Below are positions 54,389-63,674 of a stretch of 64,000 bases of DNA, piece after piece. The number at the start of each line of letters is the position of its first letter. Position 1 is the first letter of the stretch. The position numbers and the translations under genes are program-made. Source of the DNA: Saprospiraceae bacterium (lineage in GTDB: Bacteria; Bacteroidota; Bacteroidia; Chitinophagales; Saprospiraceae); assembly GCA_028280415.1 (NCBI GenBank), contig JANQLV010000065.1, positions 62,001 to 126,000 on the forward strand, read 5' to 3'. The notes under the pieces are model-generated. The model did no database searches, was not told the DNA's origin, and saw only the letters and a list, made by a program, of their open reading frames with translations.

Positions 54389-54770
54389 AGTTTCAGGTTT
54401 TAATTGAATTACAAATATGGATATATGTATAGTTGTTTAAGATGTGAAATCGGAATATAGTGGAAATACTAGTAGTATTGTTCAACAATAATAAATCGCT
54501 ATTCGGAAAAATCTTTTGTTCTATATTTCAGCTTCTTTCCGGATCATCACCAAGCGTTTCATCTGGAACAAAAATCTGAATTTCGTACAATCATTACTGT
54601 TTTCAAACAAGACTAATGCTTAAGATACGATTTTATTTGGAAAGGATAAACAGGGAAGGTCCAAAATTGAATAGAAGTATTCGGAGCAAAACCTGATATT
54701 CGCTTCCCATCAGTGCTGTTGGATGGATTGTTCAAAACCGATGGAAAGCAAATACCATATAATGAATGAA
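54389..54770. other. Intergenic region, nothing recognised
   Basis: A 382-base gap between the ferritin and DUF2007 genes, both leftward. I see no gene, hairpin or repeat of note. Confidence 0.4.
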
Positions 54771-55307
54771 TTAAGCATTGGCATTTTCATCCTCTGCGGC
54801 GGCAGCAGCAGCGGCAGCTTTATTGATCTGATCAATCTCCTTGTCAATATAATAAAGACTTTGAGGACCACCACCGATCAGCTTAATTCGATCTATTACT
54901 GTACGCATTAGTGCTTCTTCCTCTCTTTGCTCTTCTATATACCACTGCAGGAAGTTAAGTGTCGAATAGTCGTTTTCTTCATAAGATAAAGCAACGAGTT
55001 TATTGATAGAACTTGTAACTTTTTGTTCGTGCTCGTATACTTGTTCAAATAACGATTTGGCTGAATCAAACTCCAGGGGTGGTTGTTTTATCGAAGGTAC
55101 TAAGGCATGACCGTCCACCTCACTGATATAGTGAAAAATTCGAAGCATATGCTCCCTTTCTTCTTCGGATTGTCGATGCATGAACTTTGCACTCCCTTCC
55201 AAACCTTCTTTATCACACCAGGAGGCCATTGACAGATATAAGAAAGAAGCGTAACATTCCAGTTCTATTTGCTGATTTAGTGCCGCTTCCATTTTTTTTG
55301 AAATCAT
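54771..55307 (-). CDS. ftnA: Non-haem ferritin
   Basis: A 178-residue ferritin that oxidises and stores iron in a 24-subunit shell. Ferroxidase residues E17, E50 and H53 are at the same numbers as in E. coli FtnA, and the helical pattern is complete (YASFLYLSMASWCDKEGLEGSAKF, EEEREHMLRIFHYI, DYSTLNFLQWYIEEQREEEALM). The tail carries an eight-alanine run (INKAAAAAAAAEDENANA), encoded by a GC-rich codon repeat unlike the surrounding DNA. Confidence 0.95.
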   Translation of the reverse strand: MISKKMEAALNQQIELECYASFLYLSMASWCDKEGLEGSAKFMHRQSEEEREHMLRIFHYISEVDGHALVPSIKQPPLEFDSAKSLFEQVYEHEQKVTSSINKLVALSYEENDYSTLNFLQWYIEEQREEEALMRTVIDRIKLIGGGPQSLYYIDKEIDQINKAAAAAAAAEDENANA

Positions 55308-55503
55308 GATTTCTCGATTTTACAAATTGACTAATATTCTTAAACAGCTCATAACCGCACAAGTTTACATTTTTTTAAGGAAAAGTAATATTTCTGCTCT
55401 TATTTATATTCTGACTAAATAAATGAAGTGCTGCCGGCTTTTCAATAATTGATTTTAGCATATATGTCATCTTTGATGGGCTGACATACCTGGCTTTGAA
55501 CGA

Positions 55504-56979
55504 TTAGTATTTTATGACTTCCCCGCGAAAAGAATCCTTACCCGAAGTCAGGATCAAATAATAAAATCCGCTCCCTAAATCGGATAAATCAAACATTCCG
55601 TTGTTTAGTGAGCCTGAAACAAGGTGGCGACCAAGATGATCAAACACCTGAACAGCTCCATTTTCTATCCCGGAAAAATAAACGGGGCCAGTGCTAGGGT
55701 TTGGATATATTGTGATATGGGGAAGCTCCTGAGGTGAAGCAATAGAAACGGGCAGAAATTGATAAACCTTAGTAATGCCAGTATTATAATCACCTGAACC
55801 GCTAATAACAAGCGTATTTCCATCTTCGGAGATTGAAAGCGCGTAACCGAAACGATCACCATTGGACTCTCCCTCAATGGTCGTAAATACTTGTTCCCAA
55901 TGATCATCAATTCGGCTGAATAATTTTACATCTCCGATAGGCATAAAATTATTATTTGCTTTTGTTGATCCAATAGCTAAAAAACTTCCATCGCCAGAAA
56001 GGGCGACAGCTGATCCCAGTCTCTCGTAAGCATCCGAGCCCTGAATAGTTTCTCCGATTTGTGTCCATTGCGTTCCCTCCCATTCAAATACTCTTACCTG
56101 ACCGGCCTCAATGTTTCCATTGCTATTATAAACTCCCGAACCTACCGCAATCGTCGTTTTATCTGCCGAGATCGCCAGACTATAACTGTCCAAAGCATTT
56201 GATTGAGTACCGCTGATGCTTTCTCCTACCTGATTCCAGGTATTTCCGTCCCAATCGAAAACACTGGCTTTTCCTGCCCAATCTATGTAATCATCACCGT
56301 TGCTAAAAGGTGCGCCAACAATGAATCTACTTCCATCTGCGGAAAGTGCCAGGGTCGTACCAAACCAAAGATCACCGACTATTCCTTCGATATCCTGACC
56401 AAGTGCTATCCACGCATCGCCTTGTCTTTGGTATACTTTCGCATAACCTGTTTCCATGTACCCGGAATCTTGGGTTCCACCACCAGCAACAATATTTCCA
56501 TCATAGGATAAATCAACTGAAGTACCAAAACGATCACCTCCCGAATCGCCGTGAATTTCTTCAACCTGTTCCCAATTGCTACCATTCCAGTCAAAAATTC
56601 TTACAGTTCCCTCTTCTTCAATGATCCCTCCATTGTCCACTGGTGCACCAACCGCAATGGTATTCCCGTTGCCGGAAATAGCTACGGCAGTACCGAAGTT
56701 TTCGTTCGTTATTTGCCCACTAATATTTTGACCTAATTTTTCCCATGAGGAACCGTTCCATTCAAATACACTAACGTATCCGTTTCCAACGACATTATTA
56801 CTTTTTTGGGGAGCGCCAAGTATAATTCTTTTGCCATTCGCAGAGATATCCACCGATGTACCTAAAAAATCATAGAACTGATTTCCAAAAATAGTATTAC
56901 CTAACTGGGTTTGTGCAGGAGTAGAAAAAACGGACAAAAGCAGAATGAACAATAAGAAAAAGTATTTATGGTATTGCAT
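55504..56979 (-). CDS. Secreted FG-GAP-like propeller with a type IX sorting domain
   Basis: A 491-residue secreted protein with a signal peptide (about 1-22, FSTPAQ). Seven repeats of about 55-60 residues follow, each with a core like FGTAVAISGNGNTIAVGAP and a trailing VRVFEWEGTQWTQIGE strand, which suits a seven-bladed propeller. The last 75 residues are a type A Por secretion tail (ITIYPNPSTGPVYFSGI, QVFDHLGRHLVSG, LGSGFYYLIL). It would be exported by the type IX system and anchored or released at the surface. It is probably an adhesin-like or binding protein. Confidence 0.9.
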   Translation of the reverse strand: MQYHKYFFLLFILLLSVFSTPAQTQLGNTIFGNQFYDFLGTSVDISANGKRIILGAPQKSNNVVGNGYVSVFEWNGSSWEKLGQNISGQITNENFGTAVAISGNGNTIAVGAPVDNGGIIEEEGTVRIFDWNGSNWEQVEEIHGDSGGDRFGTSVDLSYDGNIVAGGGTQDSGYMETGYAKVYQRQGDAWIALGQDIEGIVGDLWFGTTLALSADGSRFIVGAPFSNGDDYIDWAGKASVFDWDGNTWNQVGESISGTQSNALDSYSLAISADKTTIAVGSGVYNSNGNIEAGQVRVFEWEGTQWTQIGETIQGSDAYERLGSAVALSGDGSFLAIGSTKANNNFMPIGDVKLFSRIDDHWEQVFTTIEGESNGDRFGYALSISEDGNTLVISGSGDYNTGITKVYQFLPVSIASPQELPHITIYPNPSTGPVYFSGIENGAVQVFDHLGRHLVSGSLNNGMFDLSDLGSGFYYLILTSGKDSFRGEVIKY

Positions 56980-57006
56980 AATTTTAGAGCTGAGTATACG
57001 TAAAAA

Positions 57007-58242
57007 TCAAATCATGTAGGCGACCGCGAATGTCAAAACAGCTATGATTAAGCCATACATAAAAATGCCATAACATATGCGTAAATAGCGATATTTCTTG
57101 GCCAGTACAACCCCCAGGTAATATAAATCCCGGGTCATTGAGCTATAAAGGAAATCAGGATCTTTGATCATTTCCATCATTCCCCAGTGGAAATCATCAA
57201 TTTTCATATTATAGAAGTTACCAAAAAATAAAAGGTTTGAACGTTTGGCCTTGATATCTTCAACTGTAAACTTACCCTCGGTGATTTTGGGCCGGGTAGA
57301 AAGTGTAGCAAAGATAACGGCCAGCAAGCATACGGCCAGTAAAACCATCGTTGGAAAAATAAGCCGTGGGTCATCTGAAAATCGAGGGGTGAGGACAGAT
57401 AAAGTGATCGAAATGACAATTGCATTAATACTCAACATGATATTCGCCTTATTGTCTGCAATCGAGCTTAAATTGACATGCGTTCGATAAGTGGTTCGAT
57501 ACATCGTTTCTACTCCACGTCCAAGGTTCAGGGCCTTAATATCCTTCTCTTGCTTATCCGTATTTTTCTTTTTTTTCTGTCCTTTGCCTTTTTCTTTCGT
57601 GATATTGGAAATATCATCTACCGTGTAAACCTCATGAGGGTTGAGTCTGATTTTTTGTTTGTGAAGCTGACGGATATGTTTTTCTTTTTTCTGCCCGTAG
57701 ATTTGCTGAGCTACCGGGGTATGAAAATGATGGTTATTCATAAACGCTAATTCAAAATCCACCCATTCCTGATCCGTCATTATGATTTGTTTGGTCAGCG
57801 CCATTTCCTGGCGCACTTTGCTGCATCGTTCCCAATAGACTTTTTGCCCAATATGCCCGAGGTCGGCATCACATATAATTCTCTCTAGCAAGTTTTGTGG
57901 CTGATGAGGCATTTTGGTAGCCATGATGCAAGCCTCGATTCTGTTTAACTGGGTTTCATCATAGCCTCGATTGAGCAGGTATTCCCGGGCATACTTGGCA
58001 CTTCTTTCTTCGTGATCAGTAGCTCCTTTGTCGTAGCCGGTATCGTGAAACCAGGCAGCCAGGATCAACGTTTCCATATCTTCTTCTTTCAGCTCGTATA
58101 TTTCTCCAATTTGCCTGGCATCATTGACAACACTAACAGTATGCTGTACATCGTGATAAGCATATTCTTTGGGAACTTGTTCCGATATGAAATTAGTCAC
58201 ATAAGCCTCCACTTCCAGCAATAGCGAATTTTCTACCTGCAT
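57007..58242 (-). CDS. HD phosphohydrolase fused to a Pycsar-effector-type membrane domain
   Basis: A 411-residue fusion. Residues about 5-195 are an HD domain with metal ligands H34 (YHDVQHTVSVV), H66/D67 (WFHDTGYD) and an acid at 125-127 (CDADLGH). A basic Lys-rich linker (about 215-240) follows. Residues about 245-411 match the two-helix Pycsar effector domain (DUF5706): RTTYRTHVNLSSIADNKANIMLSINAIVISITLSVL, a second helix near 292-312, and a further hydrophobic end. In Pycsar defence that domain responds to cCMP or cUMP and damages the membrane. Here it is joined to a likely nucleotide phosphodiesterase and no cyclase is nearby. Similar fusions appear to be common in this phylum, so a housekeeping role is possible. 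Confidence 0.88.
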   Translation of the reverse strand: MQVENSLLLEVEAYVTNFISEQVPKEYAYHDVQHTVSVVNDARQIGEIYELKEEDMETLILAAWFHDTGYDKGATDHEERSAKYAREYLLNRGYDETQLNRIEACIMATKMPHQPQNLLERIICDADLGHIGQKVYWERCSKVRQEMALTKQIIMTDQEWVDFELAFMNNHHFHTPVAQQIYGQKKEKHIRQLHKQKIRLNPHEVYTVDDISNITKEKGKGQKKKKNTDKQEKDIKALNLGRGVETMYRTTYRTHVNLSSIADNKANIMLSINAIVISITLSVLTPRFSDDPRLIFPTMVLLAVCLLAVIFATLSTRPKITEGKFTVEDIKAKRSNLLFFGNFYNMKIDDFHWGMMEMIKDPDFLYSSMTRDLYYLGVVLAKKYRYLRICYGIFMYGLIIAVLTFAVAYMI

Positions 58243-58407
58243 TTTCTAAATTTAGATTAATGTAAGACAAAGGAATAGCCCTAAGTCAAACTCCTGGTCT
58301 AATTTAACGAGCTTTCCGGGGAAATAGTGACGTAAAATATCAAAAAAATGTAAAAGCCTGTGAATATAAGTCCTTTGTCTTTCAAAAATAATCCCCACCC
58401 CTTCTGC

Positions 58408-58887
58408 TTAAGGGATAATTAAATGCTCATCGATAGAAATGTCGCTGGATTTTGCCGATTTTTTCATATTGAATTTATAATACCATATTCCAAACAGGAT
58501 GCTAATATACCAGGGAAAACCGGTTACGGAAAGAATGCCATTGTTGAAAATGCTAAATAAAATGCTAAGAAGTATCAGTGCTACTGTACTGACAATAATC
58601 TTTTTGACTCGTACACTTGTATCAAGTTGATTAATAATTTTGATAGAAAACCACAATAATAACCAATAAGGGAGCGAAAAAAAGAAACTCACCAGATAGA
58701 CGAGCCCGAGTAGTTCAAAGTTATTCATGTAAAGCAGGCTGTCTCGCTTAAGCATTAATTCGTAAAGCGATGCCTTACTGCTAAGATATTCTACGCTGAT
58801 CAGGATAATAAAAAGTACGATGGGCGTGATGAACCAGCTTGTCAGCCATATTTTGAGGGAGTAAATAAAACTCTCTTTAGTTGTCAT
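58408..58887 (-). CDS. Membrane protein with four helices, unknown function
   Basis: A 159-residue integral membrane protein from the ATG at 58887, which overlaps the upstream gene by 11 bases. Four hydrophobic helices are seen (about 15-36, 60-80, 100-118 and 125-140) and a polar, basic-then-acidic tail. I recognise no family. It is the last gene of a leftward operon with a DUF4173 protein and a lipoprotein. Confidence 0.72.
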   Translation of the reverse strand: MTTKESFIYSLKIWLTSWFITPIVLFIILISVEYLSSKASLYELMLKRDSLLYMNNFELLGLVYLVSFFFSLPYWLLLWFSIKIINQLDTSVRVKKIIVSTVALILLSILFSIFNNGILSVTGFPWYISILFGIWYYKFNMKKSAKSSDISIDEHLIIP

Positions 58888-60358
58888 TAGTAATGTATTT
58901 TTTGTTGCGATAATCAGCATAGTTCCACGACAGCCAGCTTAGATTTTTCTGCTTGTACAAGAATTGTTTTTTCTTATGCTCGATAGCAGTCTTGATTCTT
59001 TTGCTTTTGATATCCGGTAATAATCCTTTCCTTTTTTGATCCATCAACAGATAAATATTTTTGTCAGATACATCTTTGAGCAAAAAGGTATAATCCACTT
59101 TGTTTTTGCTTTGATGATTAAGATTATACTTTGTGATCATGACATCCCAGTTAACAAAGCAACACAAAATAAAAACAGCATAAGCAATCCAGGCATTAGT
59201 TTGGAGCAAATAATAAAACGTCTTGACTTTTCGAATCTTAATAAGCATGGTGAGCAGACCAGCAAAAACCAGTGTCAGAAATATTAGAACGCCAATTCTT
59301 TTATAAGCGAGGCCATTAGCTTCGATATAGCGATAGTTTTTGATAAAAAGCGTAATCGCAAGTATGGCGTTTTGTACGATCCATAAATATCCCAGGGTTT
59401 TGAGTTTCTCGTTTTTAGGAAAGAAATTGAGGTTTTTTCTGAAAAAAAAGGAAAGAACGATCATCGCTAGAAGCAAGGCAAAGATCAGCATATAGGTTCC
59501 TTCGTGAACCATTGCTTTCATCTCCGTCGGGGCTAATTCATAGGGCTGCCCCATCCAGTAATTTTTTATATCCAGAATATTAACAATCAGTAGCAATAGA
59601 TTTAGTGAAAAGAGTAAAATGAGCCCGGACTGGAATTCATTTTTCAAAGCGATCATACTTCGAATCAGACCTGGAGTACTGCTTTTTCGTCGCATCAGAA
59701 TGAGCTGATGTCTTTTTTGTAAGTTTTTAAAAAAAGGGAAATCACTTTTTACTAAAATCGCAATGGAAATGAACAGACCAAAGATGAAGAAAAGCATCTG
59801 AGGAATTGAAATATTCCAGGAAAGCCAATCGAACAAATTTGCCCAAAAATTATTGGATAATGTTCTGAATTCCGGATTAGCGAAGTGATAGATTCCGTAG
59901 AATAGGGATAAGATGACTAAAGGAATCAGGCTAAGCCGGAAATTTCTCCAGACCGGAGCTAATTGTAAGGACTTTCCGGGGATAGGCCTGCTAAAGCTAC
60001 GGATCAGGTTTATCGGTGCTTTTCCGAAAGAAACCACGGACAAGAAAAAGCCATAAACTAGAAATCTGAGTTCGGATTGTTTTGCCAATCCCAACATCGT
60101 CGTGAAAGAGAGTAAATGGATAAGCTTTGCGAAAAGAGAATTGTTCCAGACAATTAAAACGGCTGTGATTAAAGTGCCCAATATGGTCAGTCGTGTGAGA
60201 CCTTGGCGCATGCTATCAGTATCTTTAATAATCAAAAAAGCGATTGCGATCAGGTCAAATAATAAAATGTTTAGCCCCATTTTTTCACTCCAGAAAAGAC
60301 TGTAGAAAACAATACTCAGCAGTATTATATAAATCGTTCCAAAAGGTTTGGTTTTCAT
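58877..60358 (-). CDS. DUF4173/DUF4153-type multi-pass membrane protein
   Basis: A 493-residue inner-membrane protein with about 10-12 hydrophobic helices and a soluble C-terminal part (KVDYTFLLKDVSDKNIYLLMDQKRKG). The pattern of an N-terminal helix bundle, a central GLAKQSELRFLVYGFFLS segment and LMVILF-rich helices fits DUF4173/DUF4153, of unknown function. It is the middle gene of the operon 60769-58408, 21 bases after a lipoprotein gene. Confidence 0.8.
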   Translation of the reverse strand: MKTKPFGTIYIILLSIVFYSLFWSEKMGLNILLFDLIAIAFLIIKDTDSMRQGLTRLTILGTLITAVLIVWNNSLFAKLIHLLSFTTMLGLAKQSELRFLVYGFFLSVVSFGKAPINLIRSFSRPIPGKSLQLAPVWRNFRLSLIPLVILSLFYGIYHFANPEFRTLSNNFWANLFDWLSWNISIPQMLFFIFGLFISIAILVKSDFPFFKNLQKRHQLILMRRKSSTPGLIRSMIALKNEFQSGLILLFSLNLLLLIVNILDIKNYWMGQPYELAPTEMKAMVHEGTYMLIFALLLAMIVLSFFFRKNLNFFPKNEKLKTLGYLWIVQNAILAITLFIKNYRYIEANGLAYKRIGVLIFLTLVFAGLLTMLIKIRKVKTFYYLLQTNAWIAYAVFILCCFVNWDVMITKYNLNHQSKNKVDYTFLLKDVSDKNIYLLMDQKRKGLLPDIKSKRIKTAIEHKKKQFLYKQKNLSWLSWNYADYRNKKYITNDN

Positions 60359-60379
60359 AGCTTCAAGATTTTGATGTTC

Positions 60380-60769
60380 TTAAAAATGATTGGCGGTATA
60401 TTCAATAATAAATTCGGCCTGGCCTATATCCGTTCTTTCATATCGTATTGATTCGTCACACCATTGTAGCTTACCAGGTATTTCATTTTGAAAAGCATTG
60501 ATATAGGTAGCAACGCGTTGACAAATTTTCGTATGATCCTTCATTGCTTTGCCGAGCGCAATATTTTTGGTAGAGATGATTTTTTCTTGCTCTCCTGGGC
60601 GGAGGGTAATCATTTGCTCCAAAGGATTGTTTTGATCTTCCGGACTTTTGAAAACTATTTTAATGGGAGCATCCGTCTTATTGATGGCATAAACATCGTA
60701 TTGATACGAGTCGCTACAAGCACTTAGACCCGTCATAAGTAAGAAATAAAATAAGAAGTTGATTTTCAT
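60380..60769 (-). CDS. Small lipoprotein of unknown function
   Basis: A 129-residue lipoprotein with signal peptide MKINFLFYFLLMTGLSAC and lipid Cys 18. The mature part is beta-rich (YQYDVYAINKTDAPIKIVFKSPED, GQAEFIIEYTANHF) with two more cysteines (83 and 103). I recognise no family. It is the first gene of the operon with the DUF4173 protein. Confidence 0.75.
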   Translation of the reverse strand: MKINFLFYFLLMTGLSACSDSYQYDVYAINKTDAPIKIVFKSPEDQNNPLEQMITLRPGEQEKIISTKNIALGKAMKDHTKICQRVATYINAFQNEIPGKLQWCDESIRYERTDIGQAEFIIEYTANHF

Positions 60770-60882
60770 GACAAATTTAGTTTTGATCTGTCCTTTTTAT
60801 AATTAAAAACAATAGTTGTGCTTAGCGGAAAATCCAATTATGATCAAGTCGAAGCACCAACCGAAATCCAACTCGTTCATTC

Positions 60883-61596
60883 TTATCGGGGTTTGCTAAT
60901 GAGTGTATTCAGCGTCAGGTAACCAATCATCAAAAAAACAGAAAAGATTACGGTAATATTGATAGCCATAGTGTCTGTTAAACTCGCCAGGATATCCTTA
61001 CACAAGAGCCAGGGCTTCGTCAGAATATCCCAACTGTTCCAGCGTAGGCAGCGTCCCAAATAAATACCGAAACCACAAAGCACCGTTGCACTAATAGTAA
61101 ACAACCAGCTTGTTTTTTCTGAGTAGATTCTGGCAACAAAAAGCCTGATCTCATGCAAAGAAATCAAACCAAGCATCAGACCTGTCCAGGCAAAAGAGAC
61201 AATGAGCATCATATCATACCAAAAAGGAATGGGGTAGCGATTACGCAAATGCAATAAATCCGTGATGATATAAGGCGCGTTCGGAAAAAATATCAACCAG
61301 AATAGAATTAAACCTCCGGCAATGATTTTTGAACGACTTAGTTTATAAAAGCCTTCAACGGAAATGGAGACCCAATAAGGAATCCAGGCCAGGAATAAAT
61401 TCCACACTAAAAACAGAAAAGTCAAACCACGGGAACTTATGATATCTCTGGGAGATTGAATGCTTTGATAATTAAAATCCATATAATAAATTCTTACAGC
61501 GACGAGTGCCAGACAAAAAGCTGTACTCAGACTGAGTATGGCAAAGATTTTTACTTGTTGATTGGCTTTTGAAAGCTTTTTAATCGGATTTTTCAT
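60883..61596 (-). CDS. DUF1361-family membrane protein
   Basis: A 237-residue protein with about seven hydrophobic helices. DUF1361 marks are VWNLFLAWIPYWVS, FFPNAPYIITDLLHLRNR and YDMMLIVSFAWTGLMLGL. The function is unknown. Its start overlaps the stop of the upstream MpaB-like oxygenase gene as ATGA, implying translational coupling. Confidence 0.85.
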   Translation of the reverse strand: MKNPIKKLSKANQQVKIFAILSLSTAFCLALVAVRIYYMDFNYQSIQSPRDIISSRGLTFLFLVWNLFLAWIPYWVSISVEGFYKLSRSKIIAGGLILFWLIFFPNAPYIITDLLHLRNRYPIPFWYDMMLIVSFAWTGLMLGLISLHEIRLFVARIYSEKTSWLFTISATVLCGFGIYLGRCLRWNSWDILTKPWLLCKDILASLTDTMAINITVIFSVFLMIGYLTLNTLISKPR

Positions 61597-62612
61597 ATTT
61601 TTTTAATTGTTAGTTTATTTGAAATGAAGTACCAGTTGAGATGGCTGGCAAGCCAGTAGTGCATGCGTTCGATGAGTCTTGGTTTTTTATGATCACTTAG
61701 AGCAATTCGAAACATGGCTTGATGATAATGCGGAGCGTATCGAAGATCATTCGGTATGAGTTTGTTATAGGTTTTTGCCAAGAAACAAATCAATTCGTAA
61801 ACCCGTCTTCCCGGTTTCAATTCAAATAATCTTTTTGTAGCAACCGGTAATAAGGCCTCTGCCATAATTTCACTGAAACGTCGAATAGGGTAGGGAGTAC
61901 TAAACAAGGTTTGAGTAATCGCTTTTCCTGCAGCGCTTAATCTGAGTGTCCCGCTTTCAATAATAGTAAGATATCTGTTGTAAAATGCGGTCAGGTTCTT
62001 TGGGTATTGGTCAATTGGTATCCCCATAAGTTGAGCCGTAATTTTACTCTCTTCATAAAACTGCTCTTTTTCCGCTCTGCTTAACTTATGTACCGTTTTT
62101 TCATAAAGGTGAATTGTTGTATCAACTAGTGTAGCAAGTACCCAAAACAGCAAGTCGGGCTCAGCGGCGCAAAATGGGTTAATAATTGTTTCGTCCTCGG
62201 TTTCCCATACCAACTGACCCCGGATCATGCTGTGAATATTATGTAATCTTCGGGCAGATTGATTCGCTGTAGGGATATCCCCAAACCAGATTCTTACCAT
62301 AGAAAGGAAAGTCCGGTGCGATCTGCCTGCCAGATCTTTTTTAAAGTTGCTATAATCGGCTACTCCTTGAGCAATTGCCGGATGAGCAATTTGCAAAAGT
62401 AAAGCACGCATACTGCCCAAAATGATACTGGGCTCTCGATAGAGCTTCCAAGTCATACTTCCCGGCCCGAAATATCCCCTGGACAGATTGCGATGTGATT
62501 CGCCCAGCCTGGAAAGCAAAGCGCTGTGCATTGCTCGCTGCCCCTCGATCTCCGCCTGAACAGCAGGGGCTAACTTTTTTAGCCGGGTGATTTTTTTTAC
62601 TCGATTTTGCAT
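61593..62612 (-). CDS. MpaB/DUF2236-family oxygenase-like protein
   Basis: A 339-residue protein of the DUF2236 family, which includes the fungal mycophenolate oxygenase MpaB and the latex-clearing protein Lcp, haem proteins that cleave C=C bonds. Visible marks are YFGPGSMTWKLYREPSIILGSMRALLLQIAHPAIAQGVADYSNF and RSHRTFLSMVRIWFGD. The substrate is unknown. It is the first gene of a transcript with the DUF1361 protein. A 19-bp palindrome 30 bases upstream of its start (62642-62660) matches the operator ahead of the winged-helix regulator operon. Confidence 0.88.
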   Translation of the reverse strand: MQNRVKKITRLKKLAPAVQAEIEGQRAMHSALLSRLGESHRNLSRGYFGPGSMTWKLYREPSIILGSMRALLLQIAHPAIAQGVADYSNFKKDLAGRSHRTFLSMVRIWFGDIPTANQSARRLHNIHSMIRGQLVWETEDETIINPFCAAEPDLLFWVLATLVDTTIHLYEKTVHKLSRAEKEQFYEESKITAQLMGIPIDQYPKNLTAFYNRYLTIIESGTLRLSAAGKAITQTLFSTPYPIRRFSEIMAEALLPVATKRLFELKPGRRVYELICFLAKTYNKLIPNDLRYAPHYHQAMFRIALSDHKKPRLIERMHYWLASHLNWYFISNKLTIKKI

Positions 62613-62641
62613 TATTATATTTTTTGTTGTTTTGTTGAAAG

Positions 62642-62660
62642 TACTTTGAAATTCAAAGTG
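62642..62660. promoter_or_regulatory. 19-bp palindromic operator, copy 1
   Basis: TACTTTGAA-A-TTCAAAGTG, a 9-bp inverted repeat with one central base and one mismatch at the edge. It lies 30 bases upstream of the MpaB-like gene and 35 bases downstream of the regulator gene start region. The same palindrome occurs at 63656-63674. Confidence 0.75.
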
Positions 62661-62694
62661 AATAATTAAAAAAAATTGCTTTTTCCGCTGCTTT

Positions 62695-62994
62695 CTAATC
62701 TTTTATCCTCAGCAAGGCTTCCAGGGCATCGAGATGATCATTAAAAGCTTTTTTCCCTTTGGCCGTAGCTCGATAGCTGGTATTGGGTCTCTTGCCAATA
62801 AACTGTTTGCGTACCTCTATGTATTCGTTTTCCTCCAAAGCTTTGGCGTGACTGGCCAGCCTGCCATCAGTCAAGTCCAGCATTTCCTTAAACGTCTTGA
62901 AGTCAACCCATTCGTTTACCATGAGCATGGACATGATCCCGAGCCGGACTTTATTATCAAAAGCTTTATTGAGATTGGCGATTATTTTTTTCAT
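62695..62994 (-). CDS. Winged-helix transcriptional regulator (HTH_34-like)
   Basis: A 99-residue DNA-binding protein with a winged helix-turn-helix (KVRLGIMSMLMVNEWVDFKTFKEML, LTDGRLASHAKALEENEYIEVRK, NTSYRATAKGKKAFNDHL). It lacks a ligand domain, so the signal input is unknown; dimerisation may come from the last helix (LDALEALL). It is the second gene of an operon with a membrane protein (3-base gap). Palindromes at 62642 and 63656 flank it and are the obvious candidate targets, implying autoregulation. Confidence 0.88.
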   Translation of the reverse strand: MKKIIANLNKAFDNKVRLGIMSMLMVNEWVDFKTFKEMLDLTDGRLASHAKALEENEYIEVRKQFIGKRPNTSYRATAKGKKAFNDHLDALEALLRIKD

Positions 62995-62997
62995 AGC

Positions 62998-63645
62998 TTA
63001 AGCCCGGTCGTATTTATAGTACATCAAAGAACCGTAAGCAATATGTAAAATACCAAAGCCAATTGCCCATAATTCGAGGCCAAATCCCGGAAAGAACATT
63101 CCGAATAAGCCGAGTAATACTTCTGCAATTCCAAGGTTACGAATTTCGTTGAGTGTATATTTGCTGGCGTTGATACAGGCCAGGCCGTAGAATACCAGGG
63201 TGGCCGGTGCAACAAACTTGAAGGCATTATTATAAGCTAAACTCAGGCAAAAAAGCCCGCCTGCGATTAAAGGAATGATCATATTGATCAATAGGCGAAG
63301 CGACGTTTTATCCCATAACTTTTGCCCTTTACGCTTGGCCTTTCTCATTGTAAAAAACAAAGCGGAGCAAAGTGCCAAAGTAAAAACACTGACTGCAATG
63401 ACCAGCATAAAGTAAATGGGTGATAAACCAAACAGAGGGGAGTCCGGTCGCAGTGTATAATATTGGACAGCTTTGAACGGAACTACATCAAAATAATAGA
63501 AAACAAAACCAGCCCCAAGCAAAGCAAATAATCCTGCCGAAACACCGGATAAACCACTTAGAGAAATAAACCTCGAAGATCGTTCCATCAATGAACGTAT
63601 CTCACTTAAGGCTTCTAAATGCTCATTATTTTTATTCATCACCAT
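62998..63645 (-). CDS. Six-helix membrane protein paired with the regulator
   Basis: A 215-residue integral membrane protein with about six hydrophobic helices (for example GVSAGLFALLGAGFVFYYF, YFMLVIAVSVFTLALCSALFF, LINMIIPLIAGGLFCLSL). A cytoplasmic N-terminus reads HLEALSEIRSLMERSSRF. Such proteins are repeatedly found before HTH_34-type regulators in Bacteroidota and may sense a membrane signal. Its start codon is 11 bases from the palindrome at 63656-63674. Confidence 0.8.
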   Translation of the reverse strand: MVMNKNNEHLEALSEIRSLMERSSRFISLSGLSGVSAGLFALLGAGFVFYYFDVVPFKAVQYYTLRPDSPLFGLSPIYFMLVIAVSVFTLALCSALFFTMRKAKRKGQKLWDKTSLRLLINMIIPLIAGGLFCLSLAYNNAFKFVAPATLVFYGLACINASKYTLNEIRNLGIAEVLLGLFGMFFPGFGLELWAIGFGILHIAYGSLMYYKYDRA

Positions 63646-63655
63646 TTTTTAAAAG

Positions 63656-63674
63656 TACTTTGAATTTCAAAGTA
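63656..63674. promoter_or_regulatory. 19-bp palindromic operator, copy 2
   Basis: TACTTTGAA-T-TTCAAAGTA, a perfect 9-bp inverted repeat with one central base. It lies 11 bases upstream of the membrane-protein/regulator operon start and shares 17 of 19 bases with the copy at 62642-62660. Confidence 0.8.
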
